The translations under genes and the position numbers were made by a program. From the NCBI GenBank assembly GCA_024275165.1, contig JAJRZQ010000026.1:1-54398 (forward strand): a DNA stretch of 54,398 nucleotides, in the 5' to 3' direction. Numbering within the stretch: the first letter of the stretch is position 1; every line of letters begins with the position of its first letter. Of the stretch, positions 1 to 8,372 are shown in pieces. Source of the DNA: a bacterium (lineage in GTDB: Bacteria > SAR324 > XYD2-FULL-50-16). A model generated the notes under the pieces. That model did not search any database and was not told the origin of the DNA. It saw only the letters and a list, made by a program, of their open reading frames with translations.

Positions 1-367
1 CGAGAGACTCTAATAAGGCGATTTCTTGGGTGATGTCGAGGTTGTTGGAGTTGGCTGAATCATCAATCATTAAATTGAGGCGATCTAACCCGGTTAAAAG
101 CGCGTCGATATGGGCCTTGGAAAAAATGAGCTTCCCCGTGCGGGCTTGGCTCATGATGTTTTCCATGACATGGGCCAAACTGGCCAAGCGCTCTAGACCA
201 AAGAAGCCGGCCCCTCCCTTGATGGAGTGGACGCTGCGAAAGAGCCGGTTGAGCGTATCCAGATTTTCCGGGTCATCTTCCAGGCTCAACAAGTCGGGCT
301 CAATGGTGGATAAATGCTCTTTCGCTTCTTCTAAAAAGCCGACTAGCATATCCTCGTCATTAAGCAT
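1..367 (-). CDS. cheA: CheA-type histidine kinase, N-terminal Hpt domain (partial)
   Basis: Only the first 122 codons lie in the window; the frame is open to the window edge. The visible part is a histidine phosphotransfer (P1) domain with the HSIKGGAGFFG box, whose His is the site of autophosphorylation in CheA proteins. The start MLNDEDML overlaps the last codons of the upstream STAS gene by 8 bases, so the two are translationally coupled. The rest of the kinase (dimerisation, ATPase and CheW-like domains) is outside the window, so it could instead be another Hpt-containing hybrid kinase. The overlap with a STAS gene fits a chemosensory or chemotaxis-like pathway controlling motility or another output. 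Confidence 0.75.
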   Translation of the reverse strand, partial: MLNDEDMLVGFLEEAKEHLSTIEPDLLSLEDDPENLDTLNRLFRSVHSIKGGAGFFGLERLASLAHVMENIMSQARTGKLIFSKAHIDALLTGLDRLNLMIDDSANSNNLDITQEIALLESL

Positions 368-677
368 GCTTCACCTCTACGCTGAATTGTTCGTTGAGGC
401 GGAAAAGCTTTAAAACCTTTACAATGGGTTCATTGCAGCCGATCACCTTGAAGTTTTTCCCCACGGCCTTGGCTTTTTTAAAGAGGCCGACAATAAGATT
501 GATCCCAATGGAATCTAAGGTTTCAACTTGGGAACAGTCGAAAATGAGTTCTTCCCATTGATCATTGGAATCGAGGTGAGCGATTAGAGTTTCGCGCATG
601 GAGGGGACATTGGAGGCAATGATTTCATCTTCAGGTAAACAAAAAAGCTTAGCCCCCTCTTCGTGGAACTGGATCAT
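360..677 (-). CDS. STAS-domain protein (anti-sigma factor antagonist-like)
   Basis: A 105-residue stand-alone STAS domain. The signature around residues 45-62 (LIFDCSQVETLDSIGINLIV) matches the anti-anti-sigma loop in which a Ser is normally phosphorylated; the D-S-I-G-I segment supplies that Ser. It shares 8 bases with the start of the CheA-like gene, an arrangement common in chemosensory clusters where the STAS protein is phosphorylated by or signals to a partner-switching regulator. No anti-sigma kinase is visible in the window, so the partner is unknown. ATG at 675-677 is the only good start. Confidence 0.85.
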   Translation of the reverse strand: MIQFHEEGAKLFCLPEDEIIASNVPSMRETLIAHLDSNDQWEELIFDCSQVETLDSIGINLIVGLFKKAKAVGKNFKVIGCNEPIVKVLKLFRLNEQFSVEVKHA

Positions 678-917
678 GGCAACCTTCGATTTATGGTTCT
701 ATTGAGTCTTTTTGAATTGGTATCGTTACATTTTTAGCTTGCTTGGCGATGAATTCGCGCAACGCAATTTAATGTAAGAAAAAAAATAAAAAAGCTAGTT
801 TACTCAAATATAGTTATATAAGAAAATGCCTTAACAGTACACCGAAAAATAATCATTCTTTAGCCTCTATAGGGGGGTTCCCCTAGGCTGGAGCGAATTT
901 GCATCCGAGAGTTTTCC

Positions 918-1925
918 ATGGCCCATCACTCCAGCCCAGTTTTTTTTGCCGTTACCATGGGGGACGCCGCCGGTATTGGCCCGGAAATTGTAGCAAAAGC
1001 CTTAAGCGACCCGGCGATGCCCCAAGGGGCTATCCCCATTGTCATAGGAGAGGCGAAAACCCTACAGGAACGGATAGATTGGTTGGGCCTAAAAACCAAG
1101 GTTTGCCCCTTAAGTCAATGGCCCACCGGCCCGGCCCAGGCAGGAGAGATTTGGGTTTTGGAGGCGGGAACCCTCAACCGCGCGGGCTTTGCCTGGGGCA
1201 AGCCCCACGGCGGGGCAGGGGAACTGGCCTATCAAAGTATTGTGACCGCCGTGCGCTTGGCTAAAGAAGGGAGGGTGCGAGCCTTAGTGACCGCGCCGAT
1301 TTGTAAGGAGTCGTTACATCTCGCGGGGCATAAATATGACGGGCATACGGGATTGATCGCCGAGTTGTGCGGCTGCCGCCGCTACCGGATGACCTTTTGT
1401 ACCCTGGATTGGCGGATTATTCATGTGACGGCGCACCTGGCTTTGTCTCAAGCGCTGGAGCAGATTACCGTGGAGCGAGTATTAGAAAGCCTGCAAATCG
1501 GGTGGGAGCATCTTATCCAGCTCAAGATCCATGCCCCTCGCATCGCTGTTTGCGGGTTGAACCCTCACGCGGGGGAAGCCGGTATTTTTGGGCGAGAAGA
1601 AATCGAAATCATCCAGCCGGCGATGGATCGGGCTCGGGCTTTAGGCATTGCCTGCGAGGGGCCCTTTGCGCCCGATACGATTTTCCTTAAAGCCTTTCAG
1701 GGGGAATACGATCTAGTGGTGGCGCAATATCATGATCAGGGCCATATTCCCGGAAAACTCGCCGCCTTTGATCGGGGGGTGAATGTCACCTTGGGCTTGC
1801 CCATCATTCGCACCTCTGTGGATCACGGTACGGCTTTCGATATCGTAAAAAAAGGGAGGGCAGACCACCGCAACTTCTTTCATGCCTATCGTTACGCTTT
1901 AGGGATGGCCAATTTGTTGGAGTGA
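918..1925 (+). CDS. pdxA: 4-hydroxythreonine-4-phosphate dehydrogenase family (PdxA/PdxA2)
   Basis: A 335-residue protein of the PdxA family, NAD-dependent dehydrogenases that oxidise and decarboxylate phosphorylated hydroxy acids; classical PdxA works in the DXP-dependent pyridoxal phosphate pathway. Visible family motifs are VTAPICKES, the metal-binding His in GHT, GLNPHAGE, and the C-terminal RTSVDHGTAFD. Two motifs, HKYDGHT and YHDQGHIPGKL, look more like the PdxA2 subgroup (D-threonate/erythronate 4-phosphate dehydrogenase) than E. coli PdxA, which has a YHDQGLPVLK-type segment. No DUF1537-type kinase, the usual PdxA2 partner, is beside it, so the substrate is undecided. A GAGAG ribosome-binding site lies 6 bases before the ATG; the stop is TGA. 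Confidence 0.9.
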   Translation: MAHHSSPVFFAVTMGDAAGIGPEIVAKALSDPAMPQGAIPIVIGEAKTLQERIDWLGLKTKVCPLSQWPTGPAQAGEIWVLEAGTLNRAGFAWGKPHGGAGELAYQSIVTAVRLAKEGRVRALVTAPICKESLHLAGHKYDGHTGLIAELCGCRRYRMTFCTLDWRIIHVTAHLALSQALEQITVERVLESLQIGWEHLIQLKIHAPRIAVCGLNPHAGEAGIFGREEIEIIQPAMDRARALGIACEGPFAPDTIFLKAFQGEYDLVVAQYHDQGHIPGKLAAFDRGVNVTLGLPIIRTSVDHGTAFDIVKKGRADHRNFFHAYRYALGMANLLE

Positions 1926-2147
1926 TCCATTTGGAAAACTTTTTTCCGCAAAGGCTTTACCTAGGCCGGAAATGCTGACAAAATGGCGCAAATCGCTTCT
2001 GGAAAAAACTGCCCCTAATTTTTCAGTATAGAAGAACTCCCCATAGCTGCTCTAAGCCATTCGCTTTACCTGCTTGATTGGCGAGCTATCTCGGTTCACA
2101 AGGCTCTTTGATCTTCGGGGGGCCTACATTCAAATTTTAGGAACTGC

Positions 2148-2537
2148 ATGCCTGTTAAAAAAAACTTAAAAATTCTCGTGGTTGAGGATAATGAAAAAAT
2201 CCGCAAACTTTTGTGCAATCTCTTGAGCAATATCGGTTTTGCTTCCATCGCGGAAGCCGAAAACGGCAAACTCGCTTGGGATAAAATGCACGCCTACACC
2301 TACGACCTGGTACTGACCGATTGGCAAATGCCGATCATGGATGGCATTGAGCTTTTAAAACTGATCCGTCGCGATGCGCACCTAAAGGATATGCCTGTGA
2401 TGATGATTACCGCCAGTGATAAGCAGGATCACATTATTGAGGCGGCTAAATTCAAGGTCAACGGCTACATCGTAAAGCCCTTTAGCGTAAAGACGATTGT
2501 GGAAAAGATCGATAAGGTTTTTGAAAATAGGGAATGA
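2148..2537 (+). CDS. single-domain response regulator (CheY-like)
   Basis: A 129-residue stand-alone receiver. It has the acidic pair in VVEDNEK, the phosphoacceptor Asp in LTDWQMPIMDG, the Thr in MMITAS and the conserved Lys in IVKPF, so it should be phosphorylation-competent. There is no output domain, as in CheY. An AGGAA ribosome-binding site lies 4 bases before the ATG. The gene's TGA overlaps the ATG of prmC (ATGA), so it heads a three-gene coupled run with prmC and ispA. The STAS/CheA genes lie about 1.5 kb away on the other strand and could supply the phosphoryl donor, but that is inference. Confidence 0.9.
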   Translation: MPVKKNLKILVVEDNEKIRKLLCNLLSNIGFASIAEAENGKLAWDKMHAYTYDLVLTDWQMPIMDGIELLKLIRRDAHLKDMPVMMITASDKQDHIIEAAKFKVNGYIVKPFSVKTIVEKIDKVFENRE

Positions 2538-3421
2538 CCTCAACCTGGACTGCGCCGGCGCTGGTTAAGTGGATTGCGGAGGACTTAGCGGCAAAGGGGT
2601 TCCCCCCTCCCCATCGCCCCGAGGCAGAGCGATTGGTATCCTTTGCCTTAGGGCTTTCTCGTTTGGAACTCTACCTTCAATTCGACAAACCGATCAACGA
2701 ACGGGAGCGAGAGCATTTAAAGGCATTGCTGCGCCGTCGTTACCTCCATGAGCCTTTAGGTTATGTGCTGGGGGAAGCGCATTTTTGGGGTTTGACCCTA
2801 GCGGTAGGGCCGGGGGTTTTAACCCCTCGTTTTGATTCGGAAATCCTGATTGAGGCCTGCCTCCCCTGTTTACCCAAAGAGCCGGGAAAAGCGTTTCAGG
2901 CCGTTGAGCTGGGCGCGGGGAGCCTCTGCCTCTCGTTGGCTATCGGGATGGAGGGAAAGGGCATGGAACTGCTCGCCTTGGAGGCAAGCCCTGAGGCTTT
3001 AAGCTGGGCAAAAAAAAACCTAGCGCGCTACCAAGGGGAGTTGCAGGAACGGGGCAATCATTTGCGGGTTCTTTTGTCCGATGGCTTTGCCGCCTTAGAG
3101 GGCTCTCAGGTGGACCTGATCTTTTCCAACCCCCCTTACATCGCCCGTAGAGAGGTCACCTCCCTAGAGCCCGAAGTGCGTGATTTTGAGCCTCTCCTGG
3201 CTTTAGACGGGGGTGAATCCGGGCTCGAGTTTTATCACCTACTCGCCCAAACCGCATCGCAGAGGCTAAAAATTCAGGGCTGGCTTTGTTTTGAGCATGG
3301 CTTTGACCAACAAGACGCCATTCTTGACTTGCTCAAAGGCTATCCCGCCCTTAAGCTGGACCTTCTCTGCAAGGATTACCAAGGCCACCCCCGCGCGATG
3401 CGCTGGCAAAAAATAGCATGA
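2534..3421 (+). CDS. prmC: peptide chain release factor N5-glutamine methyltransferase
   Basis: A 295-residue PrmC/HemK protein, which uses S-adenosylmethionine to methylate the Gln of the GGQ motif in RF1 and RF2. The N-terminal helical domain is followed by the linker PLGYVLGEAHFWGL, the SAM site near ELGAGSLCLSLA (where the family usually has a D-x-G-x-G-S/T-G loop) and the diagnostic catalytic motif FSNPPYI. The SAM loop reads E-L-G-A-G-S-L-C, slightly unusual in lacking the final Gly-Ile-Gly segment. It overlaps the CheY-like gene and the polyprenyl synthase gene by 4 bases at each end. In many bacteria prmC sits with prfA; prfA is not in this window. Confidence 0.92.
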   Translation: MTSTWTAPALVKWIAEDLAAKGFPPPHRPEAERLVSFALGLSRLELYLQFDKPINEREREHLKALLRRRYLHEPLGYVLGEAHFWGLTLAVGPGVLTPRFDSEILIEACLPCLPKEPGKAFQAVELGAGSLCLSLAIGMEGKGMELLALEASPEALSWAKKNLARYQGELQERGNHLRVLLSDGFAALEGSQVDLIFSNPPYIARREVTSLEPEVRDFEPLLALDGGESGLEFYHLLAQTASQRLKIQGWLCFEHGFDQQDAILDLLKGYPALKLDLLCKDYQGHPRAMRWQKIA

Positions 3422-4311
3422 GTCCACTCCCTTTTTTTTATCAAGCGACCCTACAAGCCTTTGAGGCTTATTTAGAGCGGCAGTTCCCCGTTTTACCCGC
3501 TTTGGCAGAGGCCTTGGAGCGCTCCATGAAATACAGCCTCTTTGCCGGTGGAAAGCGCTTGCGCCCCGTTTTGCTGCTCACTTGCCTGGAGTCTGCCGGA
3601 GGCAAGCGAGAGGTTGGCCTACCCTTTGCCGCCGCTATTGAATGTATCCATACCTATTCTTTGATTCATGACGATTTGCCCTGCATGGACGATGACGACT
3701 TCAGAAGGGGCAAACCCACCAATCATAAGGTTTTTGGGGAGCCCTTAGCCCTTTTGGCCGGGGATGGGCTTTTGAGTGAGGCCTTTGCCTGGGCGAGCGA
3801 TCCAAACTTAGCGACGGACTTGGCCCCGGAGCGCCGTTTGGGGGCTTTGCACCAAATGGCTAAAAAAGCGGGGAATTTTGGAATGGTTGCCGGGCAAGCG
3901 GTGGATATTCTTTCCGAGGGGAAGCCGGGCAGTCAGGAGGTTTTAGAATTCATTCACTTTCACAAAACAGGGCAATTGATCTCCTTGAGTGTGGAAATCG
4001 GGGGGATTTTAGCGGGGCTGGAGGGGGAGCGGCTGGCCCACCTCGTGCGCTTTGGCGAAGGCATCGGCAAGGCCTTTCAGATTCAAGATGACATCTTGGA
4101 TGTCACCGGCAGCGACCAGGAACTCGGGAAGCCCGTTGGCTCGGACGAAAAAAATCAAAAGCTTACCTACCCCAGCCTGTACGGGTTGGAGCATTCCAAA
4201 GCCATGGCGGAAGAGGTCTTAAGGGAGGCCCTGTTCGCCTTGGAGCAAGCGCGGGTTCAAAGTCAGTCCTTGCGGGAATTGGCTTTTTTCGTGTTGCGGC
4301 GCAAGAGTTGA
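3418..4311 (+). CDS. ispA: farnesyl/geranyl diphosphate synthase (short-chain polyprenyl synthase)
   Basis: A 297-residue trans-isoprenyl diphosphate synthase that condenses isopentenyl diphosphate with allylic diphosphates, supplying undecaprenyl and quinone side-chain pathways. It has GGKRLRP, the first Asp-rich motif DDLPCMDDDDFRRGKPT with the conserved Arg, and the second motif FQIQDDILDVTG. The first motif is of the bacterial type with two extra residues (DDxxxxD), typical of IspA-like farnesyl or geranylgeranyl synthases. The length is normal. Its ATG overlaps the prmC stop by 4 bases. The stop is TGA, followed at once by an imperfect hairpin at 4312-4333 that lacks a T-run. Confidence 0.92.
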   Translation: MSPLPFFYQATLQAFEAYLERQFPVLPALAEALERSMKYSLFAGGKRLRPVLLLTCLESAGGKREVGLPFAAAIECIHTYSLIHDDLPCMDDDDFRRGKPTNHKVFGEPLALLAGDGLLSEAFAWASDPNLATDLAPERRLGALHQMAKKAGNFGMVAGQAVDILSEGKPGSQEVLEFIHFHKTGQLISLSVEIGGILAGLEGERLAHLVRFGEGIGKAFQIQDDILDVTGSDQELGKPVGSDEKNQKLTYPSLYGLEHSKAMAEEVLREALFALEQARVQSQSLRELAFFVLRRKS

Positions 4312-4371
4312 GGCGGGTCATGCCTGATCCGCCTTGAATCCTCTCCATTTTTTCAGGCGCGGATTTTGTTC

Positions 4372-4470
4372 AGGAAACCCTGAAAAAAGCAGAGTTTCCC
4401 AGCAAGGCAGGGATGCCTTGCCAAATCAAAAAGCGGAACTTATTGATTCGCGTTGAGGTTGTGGGTTCCT
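4372..4470. repeat. shortened copy of the AGGAACCTCTGA interspersed element
   Basis: About 99 bases starting AGGAAACCCTGAAAAA and ending GTGGGTTCCT. It matches the left half of the longer copies at 29276-29489 and 49186-49398 (the latter inverted), including the hairpin built on CAAGGCAGGGATGCCTTG and the segment TTGAGGTTGTGG, but lacks their right half. It lies between the convergent ispA and LolB-like genes, and its end touches the stop codon of the latter. It looks like an internal deletion derivative that kept both ends. Confidence 0.85.
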
Positions 4471-5078
4471 TAAGGCTTTTTTAAGGCTTTTTGCATCTCT
4501 TTCGAGGGGGCGAGTTGGTTGAACCGCCCCACCTTTTTGGTTCTGATCAGTAGGGTCAAGTGGTAGGGGCCCAGTTCCAATTGCAACTTTTGGGGGCTTT
4601 TTGTGGATGCGGGGTACTGGATACGCAACAACCCCCAGCGGGCCTCTTGCGCTTTTTTCTCCCAACCGGAAATCCGTTCCAACCCGCCACCCCATAAAAG
4701 CTGGCGCAGGCGTTCTGGGGGTAGGCTTAAGGAGAAAAAAGGGTTGGCTCCCACTTGAAAACTCCGCTCTTCTCTGGGCAAATAGACCTGGGTGTGTTTT
4801 TCGTCAATCCATACCTCGGCGAGCGCGGGCCCGAGGGGGTGGGAAAGCGTGAGCAGGGCCGCCTTTTCTCCCGAAAAGAGGGTGAAGTTGGCGGTGCCCT
4901 TCCAATCGGGAGATCGCAGGGCCAAACGGCCTTGCAGCCGCAGCCCGATTCCCTTCGGAAGCGGTTGCTGGGGGTCGAGTTTTGCCGCTTCCTGGAGAGG
5001 TAAGGGGTGGAAGGGGCCGGCGCAGGCCGCAAACAGCAGCAGCAAAATCCAGGGCCAGGGCTTAAAGATACTTCGCAT
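4470..5078 (-). CDS. LolB-like outer-membrane lipoprotein
   Basis: A 202-residue predicted lipoprotein. The N-terminus has a positively charged start, a hydrophobic stretch and a lipobox ending LLFAAC, so Cys19 would be lipidated. The body (LQGRLALRS, a Trp-Lys-Gly segment, then alternating strands and HPLGPALAEV) resembles the LolB/LppX beta-sandwich that receives lipoproteins at the outer membrane. The similarity is by pattern only; a DUF4292-type protein is the main alternative. It overlaps the end of the lytic transglycosylase gene by 17 bases and is probably co-transcribed with it. The stop TAA abuts a repeat element. Confidence 0.55.
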   Translation of the reverse strand: MRSIFKPWPWILLLLFAACAGPFHPLPLQEAAKLDPQQPLPKGIGLRLQGRLALRSPDWKGTANFTLFSGEKAALLTLSHPLGPALAEVWIDEKHTQVYLPREERSFQVGANPFFSLSLPPERLRQLLWGGGLERISGWEKKAQEARWGLLRIQYPASTKSPQKLQLELGPYHLTLLIRTKKVGRFNQLAPSKEMQKALKKP

Positions 5079-7185
5079 AGATCGCCTGATAAAGGTAATA
5101 GGATTTCATCACTCGTTTGACATAGTTGCGGGTTTCTCCAAAGTTGATCGCTTCGACAAAATAATCCGTGTCTTGCCCCTTGGTTGCCTTCAACCAGCGT
5201 TTGACATGGGTTCCTCCGCCGTTGTAGGCGGCCAAGACCTGATAGTTGTTGCCCTCGAAGCGCTGGGTGAGATATTTGAGGTAGGCCGAGCCTAGGGAAA
5301 TGTTGACCTTTGGGTTCACCAGTTCCCAGGTACGCACCTTAATGCGCTCTCGCCGGCCCACCCAGTGGGCTGTCCCGGGCATGAGTTGCAGCAAGCCGAT
5401 GGCCCCTGCCCCAGACTTTACATAGGGCCGGAAGCGGCTCTCTTCACGCATGACCGCAAAGATCAAAAAGGGGCTGAGGCGATTTTTTTTGGCCGCTTGA
5501 GTGATCAATTCTTCGTAAGCCAAGGGGTAGTTGAGAGGAAGGATATAACCCTCTCCATAGTATTGGGGGCTGGAGAGCAGGTTGAACTGATCGGCTACAA
5601 TTCCGTGGAGGAGATAAAAGCGCTGCTGACGGGTTAAAAGATCGGCCAAGGCAGTAAACCAGGAGCGGTCTTTGATATTTTGCCCTTGATCCTTGATCAG
5701 GCTGTCGGCGAGGGCACCCTCATCTAGGTTGTACAGCAACTCGATAAAAGCAAAGTAAAAGTTTTCTTCCGGTGTGAGCTTTCGGTACTCCTCTTCTGGG
5801 CCTTGGTTGAGGTTGACGGAAAAAACTTGCTTGTAGGGGCTGGCGACTTCCTTGGCTTTTAGTCCATAGTAGGTAAAGGGGTACTGGCGATAGCAATCCA
5901 TGTATTTTAAGTCGCTGATCAAGCTTAATTTGACGCTCCAGTAACAAAACTTGGCCCCTTTTTTGGGATTGACAAAGGGGTGTTGGTGGGCCCAGGCGGC
6001 GATGCGAACCAAGTCGCGGCGGTGCTTTAAACGATCATGGATTTGAAAGCGCATCCATTGTCGAGTTGCCTGGTCCGCGGCTTGGAGTTGATCTAGGTCG
6101 ATGCGGTTTAAAAAGTGTAGGGCTGGCAGAAGTTCCCGCTCTTGATAATAATAGGTCGCTAAGGATAAAAGGCGTTTTTGCGGGTCGAGGATGAGGCCCT
6201 TTTGCAATCCTCGATTCAAGAGATCGACGGCTTGGCTTAGTTTTTCTTTTTTGAGTAAAAAATCAAACCGCCAAGAGGCGGATTCCTTTTCTTCAAAGTG
6301 GAAAAAGAGCTGACTTTCCTTCGAGTTTAAAACCCGCAAGGCAAGGCTATAGCGTCTTGTTTTGAGTAGGCTGGTAAAATAGAGATTTCTTAAAAGCCGA
6401 AAGGCCTCGTGGTCATGGTTGCGGAAATAGCTCAAAAAACGGGGCAGTGTTTTGCGCAAATACCTGTAGTTCCGTTCTTTTTTTTGGGTGACAAAGTGCT
6501 GTAAGAGCAGTTTTTCGTAGTTTTCCGGTTGATTTAAGATAAAGCGAGCCTCGCGGCGGACTCGTGTCGGGAGTTGGGTCACATCCCCTGAAGCCCAAAG
6601 GGAAAGGAGCATTTCCTTGCGCTGGTTTGAGCCTTCTGGTAAATTATTGAATAGAAGCAGTCTTAACTTCGTGTCCTTTGCCAGTTGAGGGAAACGGGTG
6701 AAGATGCTTTGCAAGCTCTGGCGCAACCGTTTTGTATCGGTAAAACGACGGAATTTCCGCAACAGCAGGCTGCGTATTTGGCGAGTAATAAAAGGGTTTT
6801 CAACTCCCTGCGGGGCATGGGCGATGAAGTCGAGGAGGACGACCAATTGCTTGCTTTGTTGCAGGTATTGCATTTGCTCGTAAAAGATCGCTGTTTTTAA
6901 GGGCGTCGGGGTCAAGGGGATCAAATAATTGAGTACTTGGCCCGCCCGGCGGTAGTCTTTGAGCTGGAGCAGAGTTTTATATAAAAGATAAAGTTCTTGT
7001 TGAGTTAGGTTTTCGAGGTGATCAAAGGGAAGTTGATCAAGCAGGGTTGCGTACTTTTTTTGCCGGTAGCTTTGGATTCCCTCTTCTATGGAGGCGAAAA
7101 GCAAAGTGGAGGGCAAAAGGGACGCAACCAATGCCAGCGCCATCGGCAGAAAACGCAACATCATAACCCTTGGATTGATACGCAT
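5062..7185 (-). CDS. slt: soluble lytic murein transglycosylase (Slt70-like)
   Basis: A protein of about 700 residues that cleaves the glycan strands of peptidoglycan in the periplasm. A signal peptide is followed by a long alpha-helical superhelical region rich in Leu, Arg and Tyr, then a C-terminal SLT domain. The catalytic Glu is in MREESRFRP, followed by GAIGLLQLMPGTA, LAAYNGG and a FGETRNYVKRV segment, all typical of family 1 transglycosylases. Total size and order match Slt70. The first ATG is at 7185, but ATGs at 7164 and 7161 sit behind an AGGG sequence and give a more compact signal peptide (MMLRFLPMALALVASLL), so the start may be there. It is followed by the LolB-like gene with a 17-base overlap. 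Confidence 0.9.
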   Translation of the reverse strand: MRINPRVMMLRFLPMALALVASLLPSTLLFASIEEGIQSYRQKKYATLLDQLPFDHLENLTQQELYLLYKTLLQLKDYRRAGQVLNYLIPLTPTPLKTAIFYEQMQYLQQSKQLVVLLDFIAHAPQGVENPFITRQIRSLLLRKFRRFTDTKRLRQSLQSIFTRFPQLAKDTKLRLLLFNNLPEGSNQRKEMLLSLWASGDVTQLPTRVRREARFILNQPENYEKLLLQHFVTQKKERNYRYLRKTLPRFLSYFRNHDHEAFRLLRNLYFTSLLKTRRYSLALRVLNSKESQLFFHFEEKESASWRFDFLLKKEKLSQAVDLLNRGLQKGLILDPQKRLLSLATYYYQERELLPALHFLNRIDLDQLQAADQATRQWMRFQIHDRLKHRRDLVRIAAWAHQHPFVNPKKGAKFCYWSVKLSLISDLKYMDCYRQYPFTYYGLKAKEVASPYKQVFSVNLNQGPEEEYRKLTPEENFYFAFIELLYNLDEGALADSLIKDQGQNIKDRSWFTALADLLTRQQRFYLLHGIVADQFNLLSSPQYYGEGYILPLNYPLAYEELITQAAKKNRLSPFLIFAVMREESRFRPYVKSGAGAIGLLQLMPGTAHWVGRRERIKVRTWELVNPKVNISLGSAYLKYLTQRFEGNNYQVLAAYNGGGTHVKRWLKATKGQDTDYFVEAINFGETRNYVKRVMKSYYLYQAIYAKYL

Positions 7186-7213
7186 GAAGGCTTTGCTATT
7201 TGAACCAGGCGAT

Positions 7214-7726
7214 ATGAATTATCGCCAGCCCAACCCTTTTTATAACCCCTTTGACAAGCGGCGTATTGCCCCGGCGGTGAGGAGAAGGCTCAATGCGCCT
7301 CAATGCCCGGTTGTGGATGAGCGGGGTTATGGGTTGCGGTTTTATAATCAAGTTTCGGTTTTTCAAAAACGGGGGCTGGGGTTTAGGGGTAGTCTCGCCA
7401 GCTCGATTCAGCGGCGTTCGGTTTGGCAAGTTCCTTGTTTGGGCAACGGGCAACGGGCCAGTTCCCTTTTACGCCTTTTTCTCCATCGTCTTATTAAAGA
7501 TTGTAAAGAGAAACCAGTTCTTTTTCAAGACAATGCGGAAAAATTACGCCAGATGATGAAAGAAGAAGGGCTTGAGATTCTTCATTTTCAGGCTTTTGAG
7601 CAAATTTGGAGTTTGGATCAACTCTGGGAGTTGTTGGAGTCCATTTTAGAAAAAAATGGAGTCTTTCAGTTTGATCTGGCCGCGGCGGCGGTTTTACAGG
7701 CGCAAGAAAATTTGAGCGCCCCTTGA
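7214..7726 (+). CDS. hypothetical protein
   Basis: A protein of about 170 residues beginning MNYRQPNPFYNPF. I chose ATG 7214 because AGGCG lies just upstream; the longer frame from 7088 would overlap the divergent transglycosylase gene, and ATG 7184 has no ribosome-binding site. The N-terminal half is basic and rich in Arg, Asn and Gln; the C-terminal half is helical and acidic (LRQMMKEEGLEILHF, WSLDQLWELLE). There is no signal peptide, membrane segment or known motif. It ends 24 bases before a bidirectional terminator that it shares with rplQ. I do not recognise a family; it appears coding because the frame stays open and the terminator fits. Confidence 0.6.
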   Translation: MNYRQPNPFYNPFDKRRIAPAVRRRLNAPQCPVVDERGYGLRFYNQVSVFQKRGLGFRGSLASSIQRRSVWQVPCLGNGQRASSLLRLFLHRLIKDCKEKPVLFQDNAEKLRQMMKEEGLEILHFQAFEQIWSLDQLWELLESILEKNGVFQFDLAAAAVLQAQENLSAP

Positions 7727-7750
7727 GCAACAGACCCAACTCAAGGTAAA

Positions 7751-7778
7751 AAAAAAGCCGACAAAAGTCGGCTTTTTT
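7751..7778. terminator. bidirectional rho-independent terminator after rplQ
   Basis: A perfect stem AAAAAAGCCGAC / GTCGGCTTTTTT around an AAAA loop. T-runs follow the GC stem on both strands, so it should stop the plus-strand hypothetical gene (ending 7726) and the long minus-strand ribosomal transcript (rplQ ends 7797). Confidence 0.95.
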
Positions 7779-7796
7779 TATTTTGATCCCAGGGTT

Positions 7797-8345
7797 TTAT
7801 TCCTCGCCCTCTTTTTCGGTTGTTGCCTTTTCAGGGGCCGCTTCTTCTGCAAGAGTTTCTTTAGCCTTTGCGGTTTCAGGGGCCGTTTTTTCACTTGCCT
7901 TTTGCTTTTTAGGCTTTTTTTCGGTTAAGTCTTTTTTGACCTCTTCGATTTTCGCTTTTTTAGCCTTTGCGGCGGGCTGAGCTTTTTCTTCTTCTTGGAT
8001 CATCTGGATCAAAGCGATTTCAGCGTTATCGCCCAAGCGACGGCCTAGTTTTAAAATACGGGTGTAGCCACCGTCGCGATCTTTAAACAAAGGGCCGTAT
8101 TCTGAAAAGAGTTTGTCGATGACCGTTTTGCTTTTTACAAAAGCGAGGGCTTGACGGCGCGCGTGCAGGTCGCCCCGCTTGGCTAAGCCGATCATGTGGT
8201 CGAAATCGCTGCGCATCGCCTTGGCCTTGGCCAAGGTGGTACGGATTTGACCATGCTCTAAGAGGCTGGTGACTAAATTTCTCATCATGGCTTTGCGGTG
8301 TGCCGTGGTCCGGCCCAGCCGTTTGGATGCCTTTAGGTGTCTCAT
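7797..8345 (-). CDS. rplQ: 50S ribosomal protein L17
   Basis: Residues 1-120 are a standard L17 (MRHLKASKRLGRTTAHRKAM at the start, then helical segments and DNAEIALIQM), which lines the exit region of the 50S tunnel. The protein is 182 residues, about 55 longer than E. coli L17. The extra C-terminal tail is a low-complexity run of Ala, Lys, Glu and Pro, probably disordered. It is the last gene of the ribosomal run, 27 bases after rpoA, and is followed by a strong terminator. Confidence 0.97.
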   Translation of the reverse strand: MRHLKASKRLGRTTAHRKAMMRNLVTSLLEHGQIRTTLAKAKAMRSDFDHMIGLAKRGDLHARRQALAFVKSKTVIDKLFSEYGPLFKDRDGGYTRILKLGRRLGDNAEIALIQMIQEEEKAQPAAKAKKAKIEEVKKDLTEKKPKKQKASEKTAPETAKAKETLAEEAAPEKATTEKEGEE

Positions 8346-8372
8346 GGGGGCTAATCTAGTAAATTAGGCAAA

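Noticed and set aside
4312-4333. Terminator after ispA
   Set aside because: The imperfect GGCGGGTCA/TGATCCGCC hairpin is not followed by a T-run.
7088-7213. N-terminal extension of the hypothetical gene at 7214
   Set aside because: It would overlap the divergent transglycosylase start and signal peptide, and lacks a ribosome-binding site.
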